This document shows, in pieces, positions 1-13,667 of a stretch of DNA of 64,000 nucleotides. The notes beneath the pieces are model-generated. The model was not told where the DNA came from, made no database searches, and was given only the letters and a program-made list of their open reading frames with translations. The position numbers and the translations under genes were made by a program. The DNA is from Hericium rajendrae. Taxonomy: Eukaryota > Basidiomycota > Agaricomycetes > Russulales > Hericiaceae. The number at the start of each line of letters is the position of its first letter. The first letter of the stretch is position 1. The stretch is taken from assembly GCA_033439255.1 (NCBI GenBank), contig CM065879.1, positions 2,212,501 to 2,276,500 of the forward strand. Reading direction: 5' to 3'.

Positions 1-1658
1 CGCCGAAGCAAGAATAACAGGCGGGAATCCAGCCCATTCATAAAAGCGTTCGTGTTTTCTGCGCAGTCAGCCCCGCTGGCGTACTTGCAGCTTTGCGCTG
101 GATAAGAAAAAAACGGACGGGACGAGCGGGCGCCGGGGATGGAGAAGTTGCGATATGATCCATGAGCGCGGATAGACAGTGAACAGGGATGTAGAGAAGA
201 GATTGCGGTTGCTGGGCGCAGAGGCTTCCCGTCCGCGTAGGGTCAGGCTGCGATCGAGCTTTCAGACTTCCAACAGGGTTATCGGGTGATGCCTGCGGGT
301 GGAGATACTTAGATGAGAAATGATTCGAGGACGGCAGGACAAGTGTAGCTACATATATAGATATTGGGTTGTAGATGGGGATATTGCCAACGCAAAAATT
401 TGACATGACACGGGGACGACTTCGCTGTCTTGTACATGTCAGACAGACGATCCTGAGGCGCGAGGCATTGAGTCCTGTCTACTCTGCCTCTGGGAGACTA
501 GCAAGCATCGTCAATCGCCTATCTTGACGCGCTCATCCGCTATGGCGTTAAATATATTGAAATTTCAAGCTGTCTTGCGTGGCGTATTGTACTAGTAGAT
601 GCAGAACGCCGCTCTGATGGCCGTCGGAGTCAAGGGAACCGAAGCATCGTTGGCGTTGCAACTGTCCAGTACGAGCAGCACCGTGCCTGGCTGCGCGAGT
701 AATAAAAGATCGCGTGATGCGAAAAGTGATGGCAGCTAGATCGTGAAGCATAGAATATGGTGCAGGAAGGTGGAATGACAGGGACTGATGCGAGGACGCC
801 CGAATTGCGGCTTTGCAACGACTGTCAGCTATGAGCAGTACTGCACAAAAAAGAACGGATGATGCGATGGAGTCGTTCGGTCCGAAATCGCATTAAAGAT
901 GGATGGGGAAAAGAGGAAGGATCGATGAAGAGATAAGGGCAGTACAGCATGGGCAAGCGATAGCAGATTGCGGAGAAAGAGCAAAGATGCGCCACATGTA
1001 CATGCCGACGCGAGGACGCTGTCGGCCCGGACGGACGCCGCCTCGGAAGAACGGATCACTGCAAATTCAAGATTAGCCGCACAAGCCGCCGCTCCACAAG
1101 AGTTCCACAAGCCCGCCAAGTAACAATCAACCTATTAACTCTACAGGACCGCCACCAGGTCTGCTCAGTGCACGCCTGCTGCGCAGACGTCGTAGAGGCT
1201 GACGACGCAACAGTCAGCACCACATCCCGGGTGTCAGAGACGCAAAACGGATGACAGGCTGACGAACTGCAAGAGGGGATGCGGCTGCCGGGGACGGACG
1301 CAAGCAGGACGGAGAATCTTCACGTCATGCATTTTGCGTGTTGGGCGTGCCGCGGAGTGGAAAAGAGCGGAGACAGATGGATCGGGCGGTGGGTTCAGCA
1401 GCAACGGCTGGGCTGACTCTGGACTGATGCCTTTCCGTTTTGCAGATTCGAGATTCGAGATGTCGCACGGCCGGCGCGAAGAGTCGGATTCGGTGTCTGA
1501 GGCCCACAAACCACCGATCCTGCCCGCCAACGCGTCATCCCCCTGTCCGCCCCCCGGCTGACTTTTTTTTACGCCTGCCTGGCTGACTGATCTCATACAT
1601 CCCTTTTATATCTACTCCCTGGCGATGCCGACCGTCGTCGACGCCACGCTCTCCAGGG
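1..1658. other. Upstream region without a recognised gene
   Basis: I see no coding region that resembles a known protein here on either strand. Open frames are short, low in complexity and mutually overlapping. The last 100 bases before the ABC transporter start include a pyrimidine-rich stretch (1561-1625), as is usual just upstream of basidiomycete start codons, so the 3' part is probably promoter and 5' leader of that gene. Confidence 0.6.
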
Positions 1659-4600
1659 ATGTCCGCCGACTCCCCACCACCCTTTCCCACCGCGCCTGAC
1701 TGGCGCGACAATGAGCGCGAAGCACAGAACGTCGCCGACGCCCAGCGCGAGCGCGATGCCCAAGACGCATCTTTGCATGAAGAACGCGAAGAAAATGACG
1801 GCCAAGACATCTCCATACCCGACGAGAGCGAAGTAGAGGACGTGCCCTCCCCGCTGATTCCGATTCGCACCCCCCACACCGCGCGCCCCGAGCCCGCGCG
1901 CCGCACATCCTCTGTCTCATCCGTACCCATCGACTTCTTCGATCCCGAGGGCGCCGCCCAGCTCACCCACCCCGGCGAGGGCCTTTCCCCGCACGAGAGC
2001 GAGGAAACCCTCGCCGCGAACGCGGTCGCGACCGTCGTGCGCGGACCCGACGAGACCGCCTTCGACCTCGAGAAGTTGCTGCGCGGCCTCCGCAAGGGGT
2101 GCGTCGTCCTCCCTTTCGTTTTTTGCAGCTGATTGAAGGAAACACATGCAGCCGCGAGGAACAGGCGATCCCGGCCCGCGAGCTCGGCGTGATCTTCCGC
2201 GAGTTACGCGTCGAGGTCCCAGATACCAGCACCGCGCTGCAGCCCACCTTCGGCGCCATCTTCGACCCCCGCTCCTGGGCGCGCGCGCTCCACCGCCCGC
2301 CGCGCCGCACCATCCTCAAGGGCTTCGAGGGCATCGTGCGCCCCGGCGAGATGCTCCGTGCGTGTTCCCCGCTTCTATCATCTGTGTGCGTGCTGATGAT
2401 TTTGTCTGGCAGTGGTGCTCGGTGCGCCCGGCTCAGGCTGCTCGACGCTCCTCAAAATCCTATCCAACCAGCGTTCGGAGTACTCGCGCATCGATGGCGA
2501 GGTCTCCTTCGACCACTTCACACCCCGCGAAATGGCGAAGCACTACCGCGGTGCGTAATCCCAATCCCCCTTCTCTGCCTCTCCCTCTGTCCACCCGCTC
2601 CCTTCCTTCTTCGCCGTCTCCCCCCGATCACGCTCGCTGACACGCGCGCGCACTACAGGCGACCTGATCTACTGCCCGGAAGACGACGTGCACTTCCCGA
2701 CGCTCTCCGTGGGCGCGACCCTCGAGTTCGCGGCGCAGATGCGCGCGCCGCGCGCGCGCCTGGAGGGCATGTCGCGCAACCAGTACGTGCGCGGCGTCGC
2801 GCGCATCCTGTCCGTCGTCTTCGGCCTCCGGTGCGTCTTCCCTCTCTCCTCCGTGCGATGGTAGAAAGTGACTGAAGGTGTGCGCTGCAGACATGTGTCG
2901 AAGACGCGCGTGGGCGACGCGTCGCTGCGCGGGGTCAGTGGCGGCGAGAAGAAGCGCGTGAGCATTGCGGAGGTGTTGGCGTTGCGCGGGCACCTCTGCG
3001 CGTGGGACAAGTGCGTGCGCTCCGCTTTCATCGCGTTTGTGTGGGCTGACATTTTGCGTGAATTTGTTTTCTCCTCTCCCTGCCCGCTTCCCCCCTGCCC
3101 CGCGTCACTCGTTTGCCTGGTGAATTAGCTCGACGCGCGGCCTCGATGCGTCGACCGCGCTCGAGTTCGTGCGCGCGCTGCGCATCGCGACGGATATTGG
3201 AAGGCTTGTGACAATTTTATCAATCTTCCAGGCCGGCGAGAGCTTATATGAGCACTTCGACAAGGTGCGTTGACTCTTCTTTTGCGCCTTCCGCCTCGGC
3301 TTTTCCGCCACTGCTCTTTCGGCGCTCCGCTTTGCCCTGTTTTTATATTCGGCACTGCGCATGTTAGACAAGACAAGGATGCTGACGGTGAGAACAGGTG
3401 TGTGTCCTTTACAAGGGCCGCATGGCCTACTTCGGACGCGCGGACCAGGCGCGGCAATATTTCATCGACATGGGCTACGAACCCGCCGACCGGCAGACGT
3501 CCGCCGATTTTTTGGTCGCCGGTGCGTCCTTCTTGTATTTCCTTGTTGGCCGCATACTCACACAACATCCTCCCTGGCTCTTGTGCACAGTCACTGACCC
3601 GCATGCACGCACTGTGCGCCCGGGCTACGAAGCGCGCGTCCCGCGCACGCCCGAGGAATTCGCCCATTACTTCCTCAAATCGTCCGCGGGCGACATGAAC
3701 CGCAAGGACATCGAGGAGTACCGTGCACTCCTTGTCGCGGACCCCGAGCGGCGCGCGGCCTACCGCGCGAGCGTGCGTGCGGAGCACGCGCGGCGTGCTC
3801 CGAAGCGCAGCGTGTACACCGTGTCGATCCCAATGCAGGCAAAGGCCGTCATGGTGCGGCGTGTGCGCATCATACGCGGCAACATCGCCCCGCTCATAGT
3901 GCAGATTGCCGTGTTCTGGGTGCAAGGGATCATCATCGGTACCGTGTTCTACAACAGCCCCGAGGCGACGAGTGCGTACTTCTCGCGCGGCGGTGTGCTG
4001 TTCTTTGCGTTGCTGTTCAGCGCGCTGAGCGCCATGGCGGAGATCCCGGCGCTGTTCGCGCAGCGGCCGATCGTCATCAAGCACTTCCGCGCGGCGATGT
4101 ATCACCCATTCATCGATGCCGCCGCGCTCACGCTCGTCGACATGCCCATCACCTTCCTCATCATGTCCGTCTTCTCTGTTATCCTCTATTTTCTCGTCAA
4201 CCTGCAGCGCACCGCTTCGCAGTTCTTGTGCGTCCCTCTTCCATTCCCCTCCCCTTGTATCTGGACGGTGCGAGCTGACGATTGGGCGGCAGCATTTTCT
4301 TCTTGTTTATTTTCACGATGGCGGTGACCATGAAGGCGTGGTTCCGCGCTGTTGCGGCCGCGTTCGGCTCGCCTGCGCCCGCACAGACTGTCGCGGGTAT
4401 CCTACTGCTTGGTCTCGTGCTCTACACCGGTTACACGCTTCCCAAACCGAGCATGATCGGCGCGTTGAGTTGGATCTCGTATATCAACGTGCGTCACCCC
4501 TCTCCGTGTGTCCCCTCCCGCTGACGCCGCGCCCAGCCGCTGCGCTATGGCTTCGAAGGCATCATCACGAACGAGTTCCACACGCTCAACGGCCTGTGCT

Positions 4601-7460
4601 CCCAACTCGTTCCGAGCGGGCCTGGCTACGAGGGCGTGTCGCTCTCGAACCAGGTGTGTACGAGCGTCGGCTCGCAGCCCGGGCAGGACCGCGTCGACGG
4701 GAACACGTTCGTCGGGCTCAGCTACGGGTACAGCCAAAGCCACCTCTGGCGGGTGCGTTTTCTCCTCCCTGCCTCCTCATCGCGAAGCGGATACTGATAC
4801 GTGAATGGCATAGAACTACGGCATTATCGTCGCCTTCGGCGTTCTTTTCGTGTCCATACTGCTGATCTTCACGGAGTTTAACACGAGTCTCTCGAGCGCC
4901 GTCTCGGCGGTGCTGTACAAGCGCGGCACGCACGCCGCGAAGGACCTCGTGCGCACCGAGAACGACGAGGAGACCGGCTCCGCGAAGCTCGCGAGCCGCA
5001 CGAGCTCCAACTCGGCCGACACCGCCGCGCGGCTGCCGACGCCCGTCGGCCACCTCCCCGAAAAGCCAGGCGCACCCGCCAGCGAGAAGCCCCGCTCAGC
5101 CACGAACGAGAAGGGCGCGAGCACGAGCGAGTCCTCGTCCCAGGCGAACGGGGCGAACGGGAATGGGAAGGAAAAACAGCGAGAGCTGCCGGTGCTGCAG
5201 GGCGAGGTGTTCACGTGGCGCGGGCTGTCGTACGACGTGCGCGTCGGGCGCGGGGAGACGCGGCGGCTGCTCGACGACGTGTCTGGGTACGTCGCGCCCG
5301 GGAAGCTCACTGCGCTCATGGGCGAGTCGGGCGCGGGCAAGACGACGCTGCTCAATGTGCTTGCGGAGCGCCAGGTGGGCGGCGTCGTGCATGGCGAGCG
5401 GCTCATCGGCGGGCACGCGCTGCCGCCGGATTTCCAGGCGCAGACGTGCGTGATTTTTTTTATTTACCTTGTTGGTGTTTTGGAGAGGCTCACTGATGTG
5501 TGGTGCAGCGGGTATTGCCAGCAGATGGACACGCATCTGCCAACGACGAGTGTACGCGAGGCGCTACTTTTCTCCGCCAAGCTCCGCCAGCCGCCAGAGG
5601 TCCCGCTTGAGGAGAAAGAAGCCTAGTGCGTCTCTCTTCAATTTTTTTTCTCGATTCTCAAAACTTGTGATATAGCGTTGAGACCGTTCTCGAGATGTGT
5701 GGGCTGACGAACTACGCGGACGCCATCGTGGGCTCGTTAGGTGTGGAGCACAGTAAACGCACGACGATCGGCGTAGAGCTTGCCGCAAAGCCGAAGTTGC
5801 TGCTGTTCCTCGACGAGCCGACCTCCGGGCTCGACTCGCAGAGCGCATGGGCGATCCTCATGTTCATGCGCGAGCTCGCGGAGCGCGGGCAGGCGATTCT
5901 CTGCACGATCCATCAACCGTCGGCGGAGCTGTTCCAGGTGTTCGACCGGCTGCTGCTGCTCCGCAAGGGCGGGCAGATGGTCTACTTTGGCGACATCGGC
6001 ACCAATTCGCGGACGATGCTCGATTATTTCGAGTCGCATGGCGGATATCATTGCCCTGAGAATGCGAATCCGTACGTGTCTCTCCTTGTTTTCTCAACAA
6101 CTTACACTGATGCCTCCTTAGCGCTGAGTACATCCTGGACGTCATCGGCGCCGGCGCGACCGCGAAAGTCGAGATCGATTGGAATGATGTGTGGAAAAAG
6201 TCGGAAGAAGCAGCGGCGCTGCAGGCTGACCTCGAGCACATAATCGAGGACGGCCGGAACCGCCCGCCGGTCCAGGCGGCGATCCACCGCGAGTTCTCGA
6301 CGCGCTGGGGATACCAGCTCGCGACGTTGCTCGATCGCGACGTGCGGAGCACGTGGCGTAGCCCGACGTATCTCCTCTCGAAGTTCATGCTCAACATCGT
6401 TGGGGGCATTTTCATTGGGTTCACGTTCTTTAAGGCGAAGGACACGATCCAGGGAACGCAGAACAAGCTTTTCGTGAGTCGGTTTTTGGTTTGTTGGTTA
6501 GGCGGCGCTAAATTTCGTTTGTCGTGCAGTCGGTATATATGTCCACGATTCTCGCAGTCGCGCTCGGAAACCAGATCCAGGTGCCATTCCTCGAGACACG
6601 CACAATCTACGAGGTCCGCGAGCGCCCAAGTCGGATGTACAGCTGGAGTGCGCTCGTGACTGCGCAGATCCTTGGCGAGATTCCGTTCAACATCGTCGGG
6701 TCGGTGCTATACTTCTTCTGCTGGTACTGGACCGTCGGCTACCCGAGCTCTCGCGCTCCTTTCACGTTCCTCATCATGTCAACCGCGTTCCCATTGTACT
6801 ACACGACGATCAGCCAGGCCGTCGCTGCGATCACGCCGAGCGCGGAAGTCGCCGCGATCCTGTACAGTTTCTTGTTCTCGTTCGTGATCACTTTGTGAGT
6901 GTCCCCTCTTTTGCCCTTGCACCACATTGACAGCGTGTGCAGCAACGGCGTGCTCCAGCCGTTCCGCCAGCTCGGGTGGTGGAAGTGGATGTATCGCGTG
7001 ACGCCGTTCTCGTACCTCATCTCTGCGATGCTCGGCCAAAGTGCGCTTTCTCTCTCTCTCAGCGCCTGCGTCCTCCTCACCTGTCCTTGCAGTTGTCGGA
7101 GGCCAGCAGATCAACTGTGCGCCCGATGAGGTGAACCGGCTTATCCCGCCCTCCGGGGAGACTTGTATCCAGTATCTAGGCGCGTTCATCCAAAGCGCGG
7201 GCGGATACCTGCTGGACGACAACGCGACGGGCATGTGTGACTACTGCCAAGCGCGCACGACGGACCAGTGGCTTTCCAGAAGTTTCAACATCGTCTATTC
7301 GACTCACTGGTGGCATTACGGGCTGCTGTGGGCATATATCATTTTTAATGTGCGTTCTTTTCTCCTCGCTTTGTGCTGGCGTGTGCTGATGTCTTGGGGA
7401 TCATTGCAGGTTGCTGCGATCTATGCATTTACGTGGATACGCATTCGGACTCATAAGTAG
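1659..7460 (+). CDS. PDR-type (ABCG) ABC transporter, full length, multi-exon
   Basis: Full-size pleiotropic-drug-resistance transporter, predicted to pump lipophilic compounds out across the plasma membrane using ATP. Layout is NBD1-TMD1-NBD2-TMD2, roughly 1,500 residues over many exons. NBD1 has the PDR-specific Walker [13 protein letters not shown] with Cys in place of Lys (about residue 230), signature [13 protein letters not shown] and a Walker B region ending [13 protein letters not shown]2 has a canonical Walker [10 protein letters not shown] (near 5325-5345), a degenerate signature ([15 protein letters not shown]) and a complete Walker [17 protein letters not shown] (near 5805-5840). 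This split between one degenerate and one canonical ATP site is normal for fungal PDR proteins. The pore-loop region carries the cysteine-rich NEFHTLNG...C...VCTSVG motif. The start at 1659 opens an acidic cytoplasmic leader. The frame stays open through splice-consistent introns to TAG at 7458-7460. Its closest relative in the window is the convergent transporter at 8257-13667. Substrates cannot be inferred. Confidence 0.93.
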
Positions 7461-8256
7461 TTGCTTTATCTTCGCCTTTTTGCTTTTCGCGATGAACACG
7501 ATGTTGTGCACGCTCATTGTAGATGTCTCACTGTATCCATTGTATTTTCGTCTCTATATATCGTTCTAGTACTTAATATCGAACTAGTTATGAGATTCGA
7601 CGACTCGTCTTCTCATAATAAAATACCACAGTGTTGTGTCGATTGGTCTTCCGTTCATCTGTGCCAGCCGCCTTATAGTGCGGGATGTGGACAATCGCAA
7701 AAAGACTTGCTTCTAATTTATGTACACCCCCTAAGATCCTTCATCATGCAGAAGAAATGTCTTTGTCGCCCAGGCCCACGAGGGCGGGGGAGGTGGGGTG
7801 TCCACCGAAACTCTGGTCGTCTGTTCGATGCCGAAAGATGTGGGCGAGCAATTCCGAGCTCAATCTAGCGATGGGGCAGAGCAATACGAGATGGGATTCG
7901 ACAGCACTTTTCACATCCTCAGACGATCTGAGCTCCTTTTTTATTTATCTTCGGAGGTCAATGGGTAGTATAGTTGGGTCGCTCTGTGCGGTTAAGCGAG
8001 ACAAATATAATGAAAACCACGGCTTGAGGGTCTATTCTCTGAGCAAGCAAGCGTAAAGATCACCTCATCGGCCGTGGGAGGTATGATAATATCAATCAGC
8101 GGTAATTCTATTGAAAGGGAAGGAGAGTAAGTCCGAAATGGTATGTCCCGATGGTAGTGTTCTTGAATAATATACGTGCGACTGAGACGATGCATGATGG
8201 TAACGTGTTGTGTTAGGTATCTGCAAAAGCTATCTATTGTTTCGGAGCAAAGGCAT
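7461..8256. other. Convergent intergenic region between two ABC transporters
   Basis: About 800 bases shared by the 3' ends of two genes that face each other. It should hold both 3' untranslated regions and polyadenylation signals. I recognise no gene, RNA or repeat in it; the open frames crossing it are in-frame read-through from the flanks or have no family resemblance. Confidence 0.6.
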
Positions 8257-11200
8257 TCAACGGCGTGCGGCGAGGCTCTTCAAGGCGTCAAGGGGGTTGA
8301 ATTTCCGGATCCGGGAAACATAAGTCAATGCGAAGATTGCAGCGGTCTGTCGGGAGCAGATAGAATTAGCAGGACTGCTCCGCCGAGACAGCAACTGGCA
8401 CGTACATTGAATGCTACATAGACCAGCAGCAGACCAAAGTCTCTCCAGTGGTTGTCGTAGAAGATATTGAAGCTCTGCGCGAGGAACTGGTCCGACGAGC
8501 TCACTGGACAGACTAGGCAGGCAGCGGTATCGTCTGGGTTGCTTAAATAACCCCCGGCACCTGCGATGAACGGTCCCAGATACTGCGTGCACGACATCCC
8601 AGAGGGCGGTACAACGGTAACAAACTCGATTGGGGAGCAAGAGATCGTCTGCCTTCCAAGAGCTACGGATGTATGTCGCTTCAGTAGAGGGGCGGGACGA
8701 TGAGCAGTGACATACCTTGGCCGACTAGACCCTCGACGAGATAGGCGAATGGACTGACACGATACACCCATTTCCACCAACCGAGCTTCGCAAAAGTCTG
8801 CAAGATGCCATTGCTGTATAAAAGTCAATGTTAAGATCATGTAGCGTGAGCAAAAAGGAACTGACAAGGCCAGGGTAAACGCATAAAGAACAGTGAACAT
8901 CAATCCAGCAACATCCGCGCTTGGCGACATGGCCGCGGCGGCCTGTCCAAGGGACACATAGTACGCCGGGAAAACTATACCGAGAACAAGGTAGGCGTAT
9001 CCTGCCCGGTCAGTTGGGAATCCGACAGTCCAATACCAACAGATGAAGAACACAGAGCCGGAGATGATGTCTAGAGGAAGCTCCGTGAGGAACTGCGCGG
9101 TAAGCAGTGCTGTCCAGCTATACATCCGACTTGGTCGTTCGCGAATTTCGTACACGGTCCGCGTCTCGAAAAATTTGACCTGGAGCTGCTGGGCGAGTGG
9201 CACACTAACGACTGTCGACAGGAAACTCGCCTGATGTTATGTCAGTTCAGATATAATATGAAAACAACAAAAAGTCTCACAAATATCTTGTTCTGCGTCC
9301 CCAACATGCTATTCTTCGACTTGAAGAAGGTGAAGCCGATGAACAGGCCGCCAACAGCATTGAGAATCAACTTGGAGAGAAGATACATCGGATCACGCCA
9401 GTGGCGCTGAGCCTCCCGCTTCATCAACTCTCGAACTTGGAATGTCCAGGATGTAGAAAATTCCGTATGCAGCTCAGTTTGCACGACGCTGCGCCTGGAA
9501 CCTTCCGAGACCAGTGTTTCAATCTCCTGCTGTGCACTCTTCATCTCATTCGAGTGTGTCCAGACGTCATGCCAATCGATTTTGCTTGAGCTCGTCGCGC
9601 CAGCGCCGATAACGTCCAACATGTACTCGGCCCTGCCAAATACCGGTGAAGATCGTACTATGATATAGAGAAAGATACATACGGATTTTCATCCTCCCGA
9701 CATGGCCGAGCACCGCCAGCCTGGAAATACTCTAGCAGCGTAGCAGCGTGCTCGCCGAGGTCGCCGAAATAAACCGTCTTGCCACCTCTTTTGAGCAACA
9801 GCAGGCGGTCAAATGTGGCAAAGAGCTCGGCTGAAGGCTGGTGGATTCTGTTAATTCGCGCAGATGAGCACGATTCAGAAGATTGGGAAGTGCGAGAGTG
9901 GCGTACGTGCAGAGGATAGCCTGACCACGGTCCGCTAATCCTCTCAAGAACCGCATGATCGACCAGGCACTCTGAGAATCAAGGCCGGAAGTCGGTTCAT
10001 CCAAGAATAACAGGAGCTTGGGCTGAGCGTAGACAGAATTAGCACGCGAGAAGACCAAGTCACGCGTATTTTCTTGGGTGCTTACCTTGGCCGCGAGCTC
10101 GACGGCAATGGTCGTGCGTTTGCGCAACTCGATCCCAAGAGATCCGACTATCGCGTCAGCGTATTGCGTCAAACCACACATCTCCAGTACACTTTCCACA
10201 CTAATGCGAACGGTGAGCATTTCCGTTAGCTGAAATACTGATGACAATGCTTACTAGGCTTCCTTCTCCTCAAGCGGCACCGAAGGCGGCTGGCGTAGTT
10301 TGGCAGAAAACAGAAGCGCTTCGCGAACAGAGCTAGATGCAAGGTGAGTGTCCATTTGCTGCACATAGCCGCTGAAAGTCTTCATGAGGACCGGAATAAT
10401 TAAACCAGTCTCGTGATTACATACGTCTGCGATTGGAAATCGGCTGGCAACGGGCACCCATTCACCAGTCTGTCGCCAGTGACGACGCCCGAGCTCGTGC
10501 GTTGCGCCAATACGTTGAGCAGTGTAGTCTGGAAATCGTAGTGAGTCGCCTCAGAATCCAGTGCAGATGATCGAGACTGACCTTTCCAGCACCAGATTCG
10601 CCCATCAGAGCCGTCAGCTTCCCAGGAACGACGAAGCCAGACACATCGTCCAAGAGCCTCCGCTCTTTCTCCTCTCCGCCGACTGGAACAGTGTACGTGA
10701 GATGTTGCCAGGTAAAGACGTCCTTCATGGCGGTTTGCTCCTTCGACACAGAGACCGTCTTGGACCGAGCAGTGGGATCTGTCACATCAGAGTCCCGTGG
10801 CCCCTTCTCCTCATCGCTAGAGCTAGGCTCCTCCAAACCAGCAACCTTCGCACCTCGTTTGAACAGCATAGCCGTCGCGCTTCCCGCCACCGATGTATTG
10901 AGCTCGGAGCTGACAAATAGCACGATAAAGAAAAGGGTCAGAAAGGCGACGAGGATCCCGAAATTCTGGACGGTCGAAGATTAGATCTAGGGTAACGATA
11001 CAAAGATCGACAGGACGTACGCGCCAGAGGTGACTGTGCTTGTAGCCGTATGAAAGCTCAAGGAAAATATTGCCGTCGACGTTCACATGGCCTGGTTGCG
11101 ACCCAACGGTGGTGCAGACCTGGTTCGCCAGGGAGACGTTCTCATATCCGGGGCCGGAGGGGATCAAAGTTGAGCAAGACCCGTTTAACGTATGGAACTC

Positions 11201-13667
11201 GTTAGCCATGATCGCTTCGAAGCCATACTGGGCAGGCTACTCGATGAACTTGAATTAGCTCACGGCATCAACTTTTTCAACTAGCGACCACGTACGCTGA
11301 GCCAACTGATCCATCGGAATGCTCCTATGATCGAAGGTCGAGGTATCGTATACCCCGTGTACAGAGCCAGGGTAAGAAGGATAAGCCCCACCAGCCCTTG
11401 GACGGGGGCCGGGCTTCCAAACATCGCCGCGGACGAACGGAACCACGTCTTCATCACCAGCGACATCGTGGTGGTCAAGAGCAAGAATGTGCTGTTCGTG
11501 GTTGGTCATTGCAAGTCCGGTGACACTGCAGCATGAAGTGTGAGCTCACAAGAACTGTCCAGCGGTCCTTTGAAGGCCGACGATGAAGTAGACGACGACA
11601 GCGAAAACGCCCATGGTCAAGATGTTGGTTGGGAGATCGACCAGCGATAGTGCGACGGAATCGAGGAAGGGGTGGTACATAGCCGCTCGGTAATGTCGCG
11701 CTACGGTGGGGCGCTGTGCGAACAGGGACGGAAGCTCAGCCATGGCCGCCAGAGTAGAAAAGAGTAAAGCGCTGAGGAAATGCGATCAGTGCTTTCGCAA
11801 GCAAGGGGGAGTAAAGATGAACACACAAGAAGAGCACGCCCCCGCGAGAATAGTAATCAGAGGTGGTCTCTGATGTCTTGAGAAAAACAGTTCCTACTAC
11901 GATACCCATGACTGTAAACGCGCTACAAAAAAGGATTTAGCGCCGTGACGTGACTTTGATTGTTGGAAAACACACCTGAACTGTGTCACCTCAAGCATGT
12001 AATTCCCCTTCAGAATCTGCAGCCGCCGAATGATGGTAGCCTTGGCCTGCATCGGAAGAGAAATTGTATACGGGCTAGTCTTCCTCATCATCCGAGCGCG
12101 CTCCGCGTGGACACTCTCCATGAACGCGGACGCGCGGTTTGACTTCCCGACGAAGTCGTTACGGTAGCTATTCATGTCCTCCCGATTGAGTTTGCCGAGC
12201 TCCGACTGAAGGAAGCGCTCTGCAAACTCGGCCGCTGTTCGGGGTACAGCGTGTTCGAACCCAGCGCGTGGGGTGCGAGCCGTAGGTTCAGTGACTGCAA
12301 ACGAAGTGAGTGGCGTTTCCATACGGAGAGAGATATATACATACCAGCCACCAAGAAGTCTGCCGTAGTCTGCCGAGGCACAGGCTCGAAGCCCATATCG
12401 ATGAAGTACTGACGGGCACGGTTTGCGGGCCCGAAATAGACCATCCTGCCTTCGTAGATGATACAGACTTTGTCGAACAGGCTGTAAAGCTGCTCTCCCG
12501 CCTGGTATATTGACACGATCATCGACGCACGGCAGATGTCAGTGGCAATCCGAAGGGCGCGGATGAACTCAAGCGAGGTGGAGGAGTCCAACCCTCGCGT
12601 TGAACTATAGAATAGGATAATGTCAAATTCCATCGCAGTGCAGTAGTGGTCGGGATGGGCTTACTTATCCCACGCGGATATCAAGGCTCGTGCCGCCATA
12701 GCCTCAGAGATAGACACACGCTTCTTCTCGCCACCAGACACGCCTCGAATAGACTCGTCTCCAACAGGCGTGTCCTTGACGTGCCTCAAGCCGAAGACAG
12801 CTTCACAGCCGTCCGTAATGAGTTGGACGTGCTTATCGCGCGAGATCGCATCATGTCGAGCACGAGGAGTACGAGTGGTCGCTGCGAAGCGGAGCGTTTG
12901 GTCGACCGTGAGCATCGGGAAATGGATGTCGTCCTCCGGGCAGTAGATCACGTCGCCTATCCGTGGCCGTCACGATTGAGCAAGCAGGAAAGCCGAATGT
13001 CGAAGAAAATCTACCTCGAAAGTGCTTGGCAACTTGCTCTGGAGTGAACGAATCGTAGAGGACTTCTCCGTGGACCGCATGGTATTCCGTCCTCTGGTTC
13101 GTGAGCGTTTTGAGGAGCGTGCTGCACCCAGAACCAGGGCTGCCCAAGACAACTGCGCATCGGAGGTCGAGATAAGTCAAAGAAATGGCACAGTGTAGCC
13201 ATCACTCACGCAGCATCTGTCCCGGTCGCACTACGCCCTCAAAGCCACTCAGTAAATCCCGTAGCGGCGGGTTCCGCTGCTTCCGAATGAACTCCAGGAC
13301 GGTCCGTGGGTTGAGCATCGAGCCGAACGTATGTTGATAGCTCGCGGACGCGCCCAGGCCAACGACCCGGAGATCTTTGAACAGCACACCGAGCTCTCGC
13401 ATCTTGACATCAGAGTTCTCAAGCCTGAAGAACAGAATCAGTGAATCAGACGGCACGGATGGGCTACCACACGCACTTCCTCGTGTAGAGCCGGAGCACC
13501 TTCTCCAAGTCGAGAGGGCCCTCCTTGTCCACTGCCAACGTACAGTCGGAGTCGACGCTATCCCTGCTCCCCGAGAACTCTTCGGCATTCGTCATGTGCG
13601 TGATAGTCCGCCGCAATTGTTCGACCCCGTCGGGGTCGAAGTGGTCGACACCAACATGTTGCGCCAT
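8257..13667 (-). CDS. PDR-type (ABCG) ABC transporter, full length, paralogue of the neighbour
   Basis: Second full-length PDR efflux pump, read on the minus strand from about 13667 to TGA at 8257-8259, with many short introns. NBD1 shows [25 protein letters not shown] and a Walker B region with [12 protein letters not shown]2 shows GESGAGK (near 10600), [34 protein letters not shown] (near 9990) and an IHQPSAELF-type switch region. Both TMDs are present, and the inter-domain [11 protein letters not shown]...VCTTVG loop matches the plus-strand neighbour closely. I see no disrupting change. The start is uncertain: the Met at 13667 precedes an in-frame acidic leader, but the open frame continues upstream to a possible splice acceptor near 13700, so a short 5' exon may exist. 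The similarity, domain for domain, to the gene at 1659-7460 together with tail-to-tail placement argues for inverted tandem duplication. Identity is clearly below that of a recent copy. Confidence 0.92.

Noticed and set aside
7461-8056. Plus-strand frames after the first ABC transporter
   Set aside because: They follow the true stop at 7460 and show no conserved motif; the region is the convergent intergenic spacer.
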